This document shows, piece by piece, positions 21,832-32,814 of a stretch of 64,000 bases of DNA (position 1 is the stretch's first letter; every line of letters begins with the position of its first letter). Origin of the DNA: Pseudoscleropodium purum (Eukaryota > Streptophyta > Bryopsida > Hypnales > Brachytheciaceae); assembly GCA_963969395.1 (NCBI GenBank), contig OZ017803.1:15996001-16060000 (forward strand), written 5' to 3'. Under the pieces are notes generated by a model. It was not told the DNA's origin. It saw nothing but the letters and a program-made list of their open reading frames with translations, and made no database searches. Both the position numbers and the translations under genes were made by a program.

Positions 21832-22078
21832 GTAAGTCCCCTGACTATATGCCTTTTACTGACATTCTCCGCAGTATCTGACTCGTTCGCCGTAGCTCGG
21901 CCATGTCGGAATTGTGCTTATGCTAAATGCCGTAGTTGTGGTAGTAACGAATTCTGACTTTAGCGTCAACAAGACTGTACGTCGACAACCTGTGCACCTA
22001 CTTTGGGTATTTTTTCTGTGAAAAGCTTTCATTTTATTGAAATTGTGATATTCGGTTTATACCCTGGTTTGTCTGCAG

Positions 22079-22889
22079 CTGAGGCTGAGGCGCGCTTCGA
22101 TGAGAAGTCGCGGAAGTGGATGCAGTTGAACACGAAGCGATATGGAGAGAAGCGGAAGTTTGACTTTGTGAAGACGCAGAAGGAGGATATGCGCCGGAGC
22201 ATGTACGCAAGATCAGCAGGTACGTTTTTTTTGTTTTTTTTTCTTTCGTGTGTGTGCGTGTGCGTGTGAACTTCGATTCTGGTGGCGTTGTTTTGTTTTG
22301 GTCCTGATCGGTTGCGTTACAGGCGATGGTTTTGGACCTTAGGTAAATCCAGAGTGAGCAGTGTTTTTACAGTGCAAATCTGTCGCCGATTAGGTTGAGG
22401 TGTTTACAGACCCTTCAATTGGCCATTGTTTGATTCTGTGTAAAGGCGTTTGCCGCTTTGACCGGTTTTGATTGGGGTATATACTGTAGGGTGTGTTTGT
22501 CTTTGAGTTTTCTTTGAGAGTTTACTGGAAATGACAAGCCGTTTATCCTAGTGCATTTCTGGGGATGAGAGTAGCTTAGGGTTTTTCTACTGGGAAGATT
22601 GTAGGTTTTAAGACATGTTTTCAGAGCATTGTGAATTTATTTCAATATAGAGATTGGTTTTTGATTGTGCAGGGACCATGGTGACATATCTTCAAAGAAG
22701 TATCGCCATGACAAGCCGGTGTACTTGGGAGCCTTGAAGTTTATGCCTCACGCTGTTTGTACGTTATTGGAGAATATGCCGATGCTGTGGAAACAAGTTC
22801 GAGACGTGAGGGTGCTCTATCAGATTACTGGTGCTATCACTTTCGGTGACGAGATCCCATGGGTGGTCGAACCTATTTTCGTAGCTCAG
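22079..22889 (+). pseudogene. PRP8: PRP8 exons 1 and 2, copy 1
   Basis: Exon 1 (22079-22219) follows TTTGTCTGCAG and encodes [19 protein letters not shown] and GEKRKF. One base is lost in the Pro-Pro codons, so [14 protein letters not shown] becomes [13 protein letters not shown]. Exon 2 (22673-22889) is full length and open: [58 protein letters not shown], ending VAQ|GTGAGG. The split Arg codon AG|G joins them. These are consecutive internal exons from the start of PRP8, the U5 snRNP scaffold (about 2,350 residues). No further PRP8 exon follows, so this is a fragment with a frameshift. Confidence 0.9.
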
Positions 22890-23049
22890 GTGAGGGCCTT
22901 TCCAGTGCATTTTTCTGGTTTAATGAAATTCTCCACTACATTTATGTGAACGGTAGATGAATTAAAATTATGGAGAGTCTATATGTTACGTTGCCAAGTG
23001 CTTTTCAGGTATGAGTCTCTCCCCTGGTATGCAACTCCCGTATTATATG

Positions 23050-23560
23050 CCTTGATTATAATCACTTTATAATCACTTCATCATGCATTTTTGTCCAATC
23101 TCAAGGGATATAATTTGTTTTAAAGTAGAAAACTCTTCTAGCCCTTTCAACGAGGAACCAAAAATGTAATTATATGTATGAAATGAGGACAATAATAGCA
23201 TTGAAAACCTAATTATATGAGTTTATTTAATACATGTATCATAGGCCAAGCTACCCAAGTCTGGGTTTTTTTTAGTAAAAAAATGATATTTTTAAATTAT
23301 AAATAATATTTTTTTAATTATTTTTTATTTTTAATTTCAATGGGAGGGAACTTCTTCTTTGTTTTATTTTAAAAGAATATGCTTAGTGGTTTCAATTCTT
23401 CAGATGTATTGAGAAGTTATTTCTTTGAATAAATATGCAATTCAACATTCTTTACATCTCATTTTATTTAATTTCTTCATCATCTAACTTTTGGGTCTTT
23501 ATAATTTGACATAATTTTTACAAAAGCCGTCCTCTAAGCCGCTTTAAGCAGTTTTAATGC
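23050..23560. other. AT-rich spacer between PRP8 piece and second module
   Basis: Non-coding, with long A/T runs. It is partly shared with copy 2 (52440-52700), where it is shorter: about 150 bp including TTTATTTTTAATTTC is missing there. Confidence 0.6.
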
Positions 23561-23622
23561 GTAAGGTATGACTCCTGCGAGAGTTGCGTACCCTGGGTCT
23601 CCTAGCTTTGCGGTCGCTCTTA

Positions 23623-24030
23623 GAGCATCCTCAGTCGGGACCATGTTATTCGGCACTCTATCACTATATTCCGGATCAGTTCGGGAGGCCTCGAAGTTAA
23701 CGGGAAGGTTGCAGTTGGTGCGCCTCAACCCGCGGACGCCATCGCAAACTCGACTTTGCCCGACTGGGCGAAATGGCTGCTTTTGTGAGTGCAAGAGTTG
23801 CTGGAGCTGAGCTGCCTGTTCATGTTTCGTTGGTCAGAGCTGGAGCGTGGAAGCTAAGCTCAGTCGTCGCCATGACTGAAGTGCAGTGCAGGGTCGAGGG
23901 CACGGCAAAGAGCCTGAATTTGCTGTGCACGGGCTTCATTTTAAGGAGCCCGCGAAGGTGACGAGTGCAATGACGACCGCATTGGGGCCGGCAACACACA
24001 GGCGTGAGGAAAGGCCGGACTTCACCCTCC
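23623..24030. mobile_element. Tourist-like MITE, copy 1
   Basis: Begins after TTA (23620-23622) with GAGCATCCTCAGTCGGGACC. The right end is eroded: copy 2 has GTGAGGATGCTC before TTA, while here that end is deleted and ACTTCACCCTCC follows. The interior is GC-rich and over 80 percent like copy 2 by eye. It shares its insertion point with copy 2, so it predates that duplication. Confidence 0.65.
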
Positions 24031-24272
24031 ATCTTGTTTTGTAATCCGGTGGTCTTCCTTGAACTGGGGCTACATGAAATGATATTCTAAGATTTTAACC
24101 CTAAGAATCGTTCTGGGATCGCTGGAAAACACCATGACGAGGTCTCAGCTAAGTTTGTGCACATCCTGTTTTGTACACCTTGTTAGGAGGGTTTTTTCTT
24201 TCAAAGCGGGCGTTGTTGTGAGAGTTCTGATTGTGCGATTCGGGCAATTCTCTACCCCTAACCCTGTCTGCA

Positions 24273-24521
24273 ATGGACCACGACGAAGGTCGCGAACATG
24301 CGCTAGACGAGAACCAGGTGAATGAAGACGAGGAACATGCGCTGGAGGAGAACCAGGTGAACGACGAGGAGGAGGGCAACGAGGAGGTTGATGATGATCC
24401 AATTGTGGTCAATTTGGGCAACCCAGCGAACCCAATCGAGGTCGGGGATCTCCCAGTTCACGGCTCTGAGTTCAAGGAGATACTCCTCACTTGTCCGCCT
24501 TTGCAGGAAGAGGAAGACTAA
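24273..24521 (+). CDS. Small acidic repeat protein, copy 1 (82 aa)
   Basis: Intact frame with start context CTGTCTGCAATGGA shared with the copy 2 member. The N-terminus has two 13-residue units (EHALDENQVNEDE, EHALEENQVNDEE), then GNEEVDDDPIVVNLGN, the GDLPVHGSEFKE segment and ILLTCPPLQEEED-stop. Compared with copy 2 it lacks one unit and the WILPEIRLAGDAAL linker. It is extremely acidic. Downstream, AATAAA at 24683-24688 fits a poly(A) signal about 160 bp after the stop. Function unknown. The preserved frame next to broken neighbours is notable. Confidence 0.5.
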   Translation: MDHDEGREHALDENQVNEDEEHALEENQVNDEEEGNEEVDDDPIVVNLGNPANPIEVGDLPVHGSEFKEILLTCPPLQEEED

Positions 24522-24682
24522 AGTGTGTGTTGACAAGGAGGTTCATCGAGTGTATGGAGGGGTAGCTACCAGTGTATGGAGGAGTCATAGCCATTATGTA
24601 GTGGTCTGTGAGGATTCAATCATTAGATGAATCCTCGTCTTGGCACTGGCTGGCCACTGTTTGTCTCTCTTCTTTGTGAAGC

Positions 24683-24688
24683 AATAAA
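24683..24688 (+). promoter_or_regulatory. Candidate poly(A) signal AATAAA of the acidic gene
   Basis: The motif GCAATAAAAT sits at the same distance after the acidic-protein stop in copies 1 and 2 (about 160 and 120 bp) and is also present downstream of the degenerate member near 50607. Conservation among copies favours a real 3' end. Confidence 0.4.
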
Positions 24689-24737
24689 ATGAAATTCTTG
24701 TGGCATATCGTGCGTGCGTATCAATCTTGGTTTATGA

Positions 24738-24938
24738 ATGGTTTTCTTTTTTCACTCTATCAACACTGCTTCGTCGATGAGGGTTATGTCCGAGAGGGTA
24801 TGTACAAACAGGGAAATAGAAATGTTGACGTGGTTTGGTACTTCTGCTGGTGAGCTTGATGAGGGTCATGTTCCATGGCACGCGTGGTTTGAAGGTGCGC
24901 ATCTACAGCCGGAGCGGCCCTAATGCTCAAGTGTTGTA
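24738..24938 (+). pseudogene. P1 exon, second instance in copy 1
   Basis: MRVMSERVCTNREIEM, LTWFGTSAGELDEG, HVPWHAWFEGAHLQPER. One base is lost near 24918 (CGGCCCTAATG instead of CGGCCCAAATG is a substitution giving a TAA). The final GTTGTAAG|GTGAGTAC donor is intact. It is the upstream partner of Px (25190) and P2 (25804). Confidence 0.55.
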
Positions 24939-25189
24939 AGGTGAGTACTTGTTCTCGCTTGCTTCCTATTTCACGCATTTCATACACGTGAACCTTGTTG
25001 TAATCTCCACTGTTAGGAATTGTGGAGCAATGTTTGGAGCTTTAGAAAATATTGGCACTTGATTAGTGTTGGGTTTTTCTGCACTGAAATTTCATGGCCA
25101 CAGGGTTGCAGATACTTCAGGATCTTTGATCAGAAATAGAAAATTGGAACTTTTTGTTAACGATTCTAAAGAAAATATGGGTTTTGCAG

Positions 25190-25284
25190 ATATTATTTCT
25201 GAGTGACCAAGTTGCTGAGAAAAATGTTATCATCTAAGCTTCTGTTTGGGATGGAACTGATATGAGTCTTGCCTACTCAATTCT
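25190..25284 (+). pseudogene. Px exon, second instance in copy 1
   Basis: 95 bp between TTTTGCAG and TTCT|GTAAGT, both borders intact. The frame carries TAA where the first copy has CAG (ATC-CAG-GCT), and TGA arises early (TCTGAGTGACC region is read in another phase). It is non-functional. Confidence 0.5.
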
Positions 25285-25803
25285 GTAAGTCCCGTGACTA
25301 AATGCCTTTTACTGACATTCTCCGCAGTATCTGGCTTGTTCGTCATAGCTCGGCCATGTCGGAAACGTGCTTATGTTAAATATCGTAGTGGTGGTAGTAC
25401 TGAATTCTGACTTTAGCGTCAGCCATTCTGTACCATCCTTGAAGTTCCGTAAATTATTTGTTTTAACTCCTATAGATTCGGATGTGGCCTTGTTTTATCA
25501 TTTGGGCACCCAGAAAATACAAGAATGTTTTGCCGTTGAAGTGATTTGTGCTTTCTTCTTGTTTCAATGATATGAAGTTCAATGAACAGTTTTATTGTTG
25601 CATGGCCATGATAATTCTTGGGATTTAATGATATCAGTTAACAATCGTTATAATCCCATGTAAAAAGTTCCAATTAATTGCATAGTAGAAATCTGCAGAG
25701 GGTCCTAAAGTGGTGTGGATTTGCAAATTTGCACGTCATCTGACAGAGGAAATGTCCCTTGTATCTCGGGATTCTCTAAATGTGCGTGTGTGATGGAAGG
25801 CAA

Positions 25804-25989
25804 GCTACTTGCAACTCTCTTTTCCTTGGTTATATCAAGAATGGCAAGATGGAGGACCTACGGAAGGCAATTGCAGCGATGAAGGAGCGAGAGATCTCTC
25901 CGACTAATTTATCCTTGCAAACTATCATCTCAGGATTATTGGAGTACCAGCAGATTGATGACTTGCTTGCCTATTTGCCTGATTTGAAG
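25804..25989 (+). pseudogene. PPR-like exon P2, copy 1
   Basis: 62 codons, phase 0, fully open: ATCNSLFLGYIKNGKMEDL, RKAIAAMKEREISPTN, LQTIISGLLEYQQIDDLLAY. It carries one and a half pentatricopeptide-type repeats (helix A with GYIKNGKME, helix B with AAMKEREISPT). The donor AAG|GTGACG is intact, but the acceptor is changed from GCAG (copy 2) to GCAA, which should block normal splicing. PPR proteins usually bind organellar RNA. Confidence 0.6.
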
Positions 25990-26443
25990 GTGACGAATCC
26001 ACCACCAAGTGTCTGACCCTTTCCAACCTACTTGCTCTTGTTTGTGGGAGATGAGTTCTCTGAAAGCTTACCGTCATTTGAATCGATCATATGAATTGCT
26101 TTGCTCTTTTGATAACTCTCTATTTAGCAGAGCTCTTAGTAATCTTATTTAGGGACTTTTTAGACACCATTATAAGAGGTTATTCTACATGTTTCATGGG
26201 GAGGTCTTCCTCTGGTCCTAGTGATCATACGGAGGCCTCTGTCTGTATCATGGGGAGGCTTGCATGTGCTTATGATCACTTTACCTGAGGGAGAATTCTT
26301 ATGAATCATAGGGAGGAATCTCTTTACGATGTTTCCTGAAAGTTCCGGAAATGGAAACCAAATGATCTGCCGGTGTCGATCAGTCAGAGCGCTCCATGAC
26401 ACGGTTCAGGAATAATCTATAAACTTGCTATGTACCATGACAG

Positions 26444-26572
26444 GCTACTGGAAACGTACCATCATTTGACTTGATGGAGAAATCAATGCATGCACTAGCA
26501 GACGCGGGACAGATGGATGCTGTGACGGACGCACTTCATTTGATGGAGATCAATGGCCTGCAGCCTTCACAA
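26444..26572 (+). pseudogene. PPR-like exon P3, copy 1
   Basis: 43 codons, phase 0, open: NVPSFDLMEKSMHALADAG, then QMDAVTDALHLMEINGLQPS and Q at donor CAA|GTAAGT. The acceptor CATGACAG is intact. DAGQMDAVTDALHLMEINGLQP is a typical PPR helix pair. The copy 2 equivalent has a TAG in place of this exon's CAG. P4 is missing downstream in copy 1. Confidence 0.6.
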
Positions 26573-26599
26573 GTAAGTCTCTGATGGGATTCTGAGGAT

Positions 26600-29450
26600 A
26601 ATATTTTCTTAACCTGGACTTCGAACCGGGCTCTTCAATTGAACAATTCCTCTGATTACTTGATCTGTAACTGCTCATTGTATTCTCTTCAATCGTCACG
26701 GGCTTGCTGCTTTCCTCTTTGAACATGTCTCTAGAGGATGTGTTGTCTGGCAAGACTTACTACATTATTTATTCTCTATTGTATCAATCACAGCCTAACG
26801 CAAGTTAAGTTAGGCTCTATCTCTTTACTGAAGATGTTTTTTACATTTTTTTCTTTTGCCTATTGAAATTGCATTAGCACTCACATCATTATAGCTATAG
26901 CGGTGCTTTAGGTTGCGACTCTGCGTAGAACAAGCAGCTACGCTACGAGAGGCTGTGTCCCAGTACGTAGTACTAAGAAAATGTGCCTCTTGGAGAGGTT
27001 TTATTTAATATTTATAAACAAAGTGGAGTATTATAGAATTATCTAAAACCATTCATGTGGGTTGATGTGCTAAGATAGAGTTAAGATGACAATTAGTGGT
27101 TATTTTTCATTTGCAGAAAAATAAAAATCATGAAATAATATTATATTAAGTACACAATGTCTAAACTGGCCCTTTGTTTTTTGGTGAAAAAGTGCCAAAT
27201 AGCACCAGCTTGTGAAATGCAGTGAAAACGGTTTATTGATTTTTTTAAGTGAGGAAATTTTTTTGCCAAAAAGTAGCCTAGGATTTAGAGGGGGTAGGTT
27301 CAAAATCCCAAACCCTTCCACATCTATCGCCCATCGTAGCATTGTGGCAATGTCATGTTCATGTTGTGTGCCAACTTGCAAGCTTCAAATTCACCTCATT
27401 AAAGCTTTTGCCTTGAATGTTTCATGCTCATCATCACAACAGCTTGCATCGAAGTTCTAGATGTCGCTAGCATGTAGACTTCTAAGTATTGGATGAACGC
27501 CAGATTGATACAACTCAATCTTATGAGGTGCCAAATCCATTTCCAATTTAGGATATAATCGCCTAGTGGTTAGTTGTTAAACTTCATTGTCTCTACAAAA
27601 GAATAAATGAATTTGCCACATTTTCACAATGAAAATGTCAAAGGAGCCAAAGTATATGACCACTTCTAAAGAATTTTGCCTTTTTTGCTTCAAAAGATGT
27701 CTTTGAAGTGTTGCAATTTTCCACAATTTGCAAGCCACTTTTGCCAAATGAATTTTTCGGAAGAAAGACAATTGCCAATAAAAATCATTAACAAGACATA
27801 TTTACTTGCCATGTGGGCACATAAAGGAAAGCAAATGTTGTCAATTTGGCATTTTGCCAAAATCCTTAAAAAAAAAGGGGTTGGTCATGACCCATTGTCA
27901 TGTTCTCATCCAAATGGATGGTCATGTTTATATCCTACAAATATAGGGGAATTTGAAAGAAAATATTACATTATCTTACGTAAATAGTGACTACTTTGGT
28001 GATATGTTTTGTCTTTTCAAGGTCAAGAATTTTACAATTCTTCACTTATTGACCCCTTTTGGCCATTGGGTTTATTGTTACTTTTTTCCTTGCAATAAAA
28101 TCGTTTTCATTTGTACCAAAACAAAATCATTTTCATTTGTATCAAAATAAAATTTAAAAAATTGAATGTTTTTTTAGCACTTTCAATTCATAACATTATT
28201 AGTCAATTGCAAAAGGGACCCTTTTTTAACTTGGGAGGGGTTCGAGATATTCAAAGAAAGAATGTTGTCAATAAGATAAAGTAGCTTAACTTCCCTAACT
28301 CTCCCGAAGATATTCTTCCCTCTATTATTATTAGGGGCCCCATACTACATGGTTTACATTGTTAGGCTAGAAAAACAAACAACTATGTTTATCAATTTCA
28401 TTTGTGCAATAAAAAAAGGAGAAAAAAAAATAAGAAAATCTATAATAGTTTATGTTAAATTTTCTTAGAAAAGTTTGTAGCTAAAATGATTTTGTACACT
28501 ATATTCTTGAAGAAATATGTTGAATGTCTTTTTGCAAGGCCAAATTATATGAAATTATTCCATCTATAGTGCCACATGGTTTTGAGAAAGACTTTCAAAT
28601 AAACCTTTAAATACTAACTTTGCCTTCTTGACCTAAATAGATGCTTTCTCGTGTTCATTTTAGCACTTTTTAATGGAATTTTTTCACTCAATTCTATAAC
28701 CTTTTTGCTTGACCAGTGCGAGCATGTAATGTTCATCAATGATTTTGGTGACCAATAAAATCTAACTCCATTTGATTTCTATCATTTTCACAATACGTAT
28801 CCCAAACCTTAAACCATGAGTAATCCTAGGACTACATTTGTGGTTACATTGGAACTTCAAAATACTTCATTAATTTAAATATTAAAATTCATTTTCAATT
28901 GCTGATAAGATGCAAAAAAACATTGAACTTACTTAATAAAAGGACCTTAACAAATTCTTACTTAAATATTTCCAAATGTAGTCATTGTTACAATTCTCTA
29001 CAAAAAAGACTACTAAATGTCCCTATTTTTTCATACTAAGAGGAAAGGAAGGTAGTAGTCTTTTGAGTAGGCAATTATTTTGTACATAATATATGCTCAT
29101 TGATTTGAAATAACCAAGTTTATAAGGCAATGTTCAAAATGTTTAAATCCTAAATGCCTCAAAGTTCACAATCTAAATGATGAATAAAATGCTTCAAGGT
29201 AATGTTTCTTTGAAGCAACTTCTCATTCACTCCAAGAAAAACTTGAATTCTTAACTACTAAAGGACCAAGGTACTTTTGAGGAGATACTACAAGGTTTGA
29301 TTTGCAAATTCCTATGATCTCATTCTTTTGGTATGATTTCTTGAAAAAGAAATTTGAACATGGAAAATCATATTAACTTTCTAGGCACATGGTATTTATT
29401 TCAATTAGTGCCCCAAAGCAAAAGTTATGCCTCCAAAAGATCAAATAGAA
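26600..29450. other. Gene-free AT-rich tail of copy 1
   Basis: The first 400 bp is intron-like and matches copy 2 to about 56060. From about 26990 it resumes similarity at 57650 (AGAGGTTTTAT, then ATTAAGTACACAATGTC). Further matches: GGGGCCCCATACTAC with 58480, and CAATAAAATCTAACTCCATTTGATTTCTA with 59407. No gene seen. Confidence 0.6.
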
Positions 29451-29469
29451 GTTGTTGGGTAGCACAAAA

Positions 29470-30650
29470 AAAAAAAAATTCATATTATTTTTTTAAAATT
29501 CTAATAGAAAATCCTTTTGTCTACATGAAAATCTTTAATTCATTCCATTTGAACTAGTGATGATAAAGTTCTATAGAATCTTTTTCTTTGGGAAATTAGA
29601 GCATCTTCTTCAAAAGACAACTTGTAAGATTTATTTTTGAACTCAAATTCACAAGTTTTCAAAAAATTATGAAAAAGAGTTTAATTTGCTTCTTAGAACA
29701 ATCTCACTATTTGGATTTGTATATTTCAATTCCATCTTAGAGCTTTTAATTATATAGTTTTTCCTTCATGTTACTCCTACATAATAATTTTAAAAAATGA
29801 AAATCAAGTCTATTCTAAAAAAAAATTCGAGACTCTCAATTCAATTTTTCAATATAAATTTTTCTTAAAGCAAAATCTATAGTGCAAATATTTCAAATAA
29901 AGAAGATTCAAGGCTAGAAAATCTAGTCTAGAAAATTGTAAATAAATTATTATTTTCACTTTAAACTCTTATATCTTGCAACCTATACAGTCAAATTTTT
30001 TGAAATTTTTCTTATACAATTTTATATTAGTCTAATGCAAGATCCCATATTAGATGAGTGTAGGATCTTGCACTAGACTAGTATACAAATTTGTGGAAGA
30101 AACCTCAAAATCTTTGATCACATAGGTCGCAAGATATTTGTATTTGAAGTGAACAAATCTAGGAGTTTGGCACCTTGCTTGACTAGATTTTCAAGTGTTG
30201 AATCTTCTTGGATTAAAAATTTTGCACTATAGATTCTGAATTTTTAGTTTTTTTACATTGAAGAATTCAATTGAAATTTTAGGAATCCTTTTTTTAAAAC
30301 ATACAGTTGATTTTCATTCTTTAAGAAATTATTAAGTAGAAATAAGTATGAGATTGAAGGAAAAAATAAATTAGTAATAGCTCTAAGATGGAATTGAAAA
30401 TCACTAATTCCAATGGTGACATTGCTCTAGCAAGCTAACTAAACCATGTTGACCTTCTTTTATAAATTGGAAAAATTGCATTCAAATATGAGTATTACAA
30501 ATTATTTTTCAATAAAATGCCTAAATTACTCGAAAAACAAGATTGTTTATAACTTTTTCATCACTAATCCAAACAGAATGAATCAAATCTTTTCATGTAG
30601 GCAAACAATATTTTCTATTAGAAACAAAAGTTTGTAAATTCTATTTTGAC
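29470..30650. repeat. Large palindrome (head-to-head inverted repeat, arms about 580 bp)
   Basis: Centre at about 30056: TAGTCTAATGCAAGATCC (30033-30050) faces GGATCTTGCACTAGACTA (30064-30081), separated by about 13 bases. Outward, pairs include TTCAATTCCATCTTAGAGCT (about 29727) against its complement (about 30380), AAAATCTAGTC against GACTAGATTTT, and TCTAATAGAAAAT (about 29500) against ATTTTCTATTAGA (about 30610). The arms are imperfect but continuous. One arm resembles the TTAA-element family at 56127, 60089 and 63202. Confidence 0.75.
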
Positions 30651-31735
30651 TTCTTTTTTTTATAATTTTGGTGATTTTTTTGGTGATGTCTAGCAAATTT
30701 TGTTTTGGATTGGCTTAGGGTCGCATATTTTTTTAATCTTAGGCATTGATTTAAATAAAAGTTATAGTTCCAAAAATATTTTGTTTTACCTATCTTCAAG
30801 AATTTTTAAAAAGAAATCGCAACCAAAATTGAGACTGCATGAACCTACTCAAAATCCATTTCATCCCCTAAGGGAACATTGGAGTTCAAGGATTAAAGTA
30901 ACTGCACTTGAAATCACAAGAATAAATACCATAGCTCCTAGCAACTACTATAGCTTTTGCCTAATAATTAAAGTGAAAAAACAATTAGGCAACTCAAAAA
31001 ACAATATATTAAAACTTTGAATTTCAAAATATAATTAAATTAAGTTAGGCATTCATCTGAACCATTTTTACAATTTTGGAATGGTTGCTATTACTTTCAT
31101 CAAGGTGGTTGCATTTACCTAAATTCTTGTCTCAACCTTCAAACCCTAATTCTCTTGAATGTCATGGTTTTATTAAGTGGGGATGGGGGTGGGGTGTTTG
31201 CACGTACCAGATATGTTTGGTTTGTGAGAGATTGTGTTGTAGATTGGCTCTAGATTTACATGTTCAAAATCCTTACATTCTAGACAAGAATCAAAATGAG
31301 ACACTATTGCAAATAAGTCATAGATAGACACAATTACTTTTACCTTATAGAATATGGTTGATAAATATATTGCTTTATTAACTCAAAGTTGATAATCAAA
31401 ATCAGTACGTAATTCTATTTTGAGATTAAAAAAATAGGAAACTCTCATATCCTACATGAAGGTCAAATTTGGCATAAATTAAGTCATTTTTGTAAAGATA
31501 AAGTGCCACATGTTATCTTGTGAATGGTGTGAGGTGACGTGGATCCTTGAGAATCTGATAAGGAATGTCAATTTTGACACAGGAGTGCCAAATCCGACTG
31601 ACCTTCACAATTTCACATATGATAACGCACTTGGTGACGGCTGTCTTGAAGAAATTCAAACTGTGACCGGTTAATTTTACCCTTTGTAATGAAATTCTTT
31701 TCATTTGTTTAAAAAAAACAAGAAAAAAAAATTGT
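30650..31735. other. No gene; right part shared with 63632-64000
   Basis: 30890-31250 matches the last 370 bp of the window in order (GAAATCACAAGAATAAATA, AGGCAACTCAAAAAA, TTTGGATGGTTGCTA-type, GAGATTGTGTTGTAG-type). The rest is AT-rich with nothing recognisable. Confidence 0.6.
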
Positions 31736-32810
31736 GACTGGTTCTCCTGGTCAATAAAAAGGTGAAAAAGTGGATAGTCAAGCAGAAATGAAGCCTGAAT
31801 CTAATTTTGGGGGCATCTCCAACAGTGGCAGAAACCGACTGTCATGTTTGAGACTGACTATGAAAAACACAGGAAACCTTTTATTTGCTTCACAAATTTT
31901 TTTGCAAATTTTGAGTTCATATTTGTAATCAAAGGCTCCAAAAAATAGCTAGAGTGAGTATTGATAATACAATTTAAACAACACAAAATGAGGGGGCAAT
32001 CTTTTTTTTTACATTCACTCCTAGATGGACCTCCACAAGAGGCTTGTTGCACTATTTTAGACTTGCTCTTGGTTTAGTGCTTGGGATACTTTTTTGAATT
32101 TTATTAGTTATTTTCCTTCAATTTCATATTGCATTGTTTTTTCAAGTCTTTAAGTCTATTTTTTCCTCTACATAGAAATTTCATAAAAAAAAAATATCAC
32201 CTGTTTTTGTTTGATGTTTTCAAATTGCAACCATGTTTCTTTTATAATTCCAACAACTAAAAATGAATTAATTAGTAGTTCTTCCCATATATTATTCTTC
32301 TTTCTTACCACCGAGTCATTGAATGGATGGGTTTCAATCAATCATTTCAACATTTCAAAATTTTAAATTTACTCCTACTATCATTAATTCTAGCATGCAA
32401 TAGAGGTTAATATATCCAGGAAGGCATGACCAATATAGTCCAGGAAGACATCACCAATATATCCAGGAAGGCATCACCAATATAGTCCAAGAAGACATCA
32501 CCAATATAGTCCAGGAAGGCATCACCAATATAGTCCAGGAAGGCATCACCAATATAGTCCAGGAAGGCATCACCAATATAGTCCAGGAAGGCATCACCAA
32601 TATAGTCCAGGAAGGCATCACCAATATAGTCCAGGAAGGCATCACCAATATAGTCCACAATTGGCCCCACCAAATACATATCTAACTTTTCAATGTTTTG
32701 GAATTAGAACTTGAATTTTTTTTCCTCATCAAAAGCACATCTGTAAGTACTTGGAAGAGGTTCAAGAAAATTCAAATTTAGACATTGGACAAAGAAAACA
32801 AATCACTTCG
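31735..32810 (+). repeat. Dispersed repeat family B, copy containing the 24-bp minisatellite
   Basis: Collinear with 47250-48350: GGGCATCTCCAACAGTGGC against GAGCATTTCCAGCATTGGC, TAGAAATTTCATAAA, AATGAATTAATTAG, GGCCCCACCAAATACA against GCCCCACTAAATATA, and AATTCAAATTTAGACAT. The left portion near 31800 resembles MITE-type GAGCATCTCC ends. Confidence 0.65.
32412..32657. repeat. 24-bp minisatellite, about 10 units
   Basis: Unit TATAGTCCAGGAAGGCATCACCAA. The first four units vary (one is 23 bp) and the last six are identical. Because 24 is a multiple of three, two minus-strand frames stay open (YIGDAFLD and TILVMPSW repeats), which mimics a protein. In the sister repeat near 48170 the site has just CCAATCCAGTCCATAATTTG, so the array grew within this copy. 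Confidence 0.9.
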
Positions 32811-32814
32811 TAAA

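Larger units (their letters stand above)
19620..31340 (+). repeat. Composite segment, copy 1
   Basis: Collinear with copy 2 (from 48760). Order: pyrimidine minisatellite, shared GCTCATGGGTAATGACTAAT and GAATCCACCGGGGACACAGA, degenerate acidic gene, P1, Px, PRP8 exons, Tourist-like MITE, intact acidic gene, P1, Px, P2, P3, then AT-rich sequence. Homology continues past the genes: 27000-29300 matches 57650-59950, and 30890-31250 matches about 63632-64000. Copy 1 lacks the stretch equivalent to about 56070-57650, which contains P4. Confidence 0.75.

Noticed and set aside
32407..32679. Open frames encoding YIGDAFLD and TILVMPSW repeats on the minus strand
   Set aside because: Direct consequence of a 24-bp tandem array with a length divisible by three, inside a non-coding dispersed repeat.
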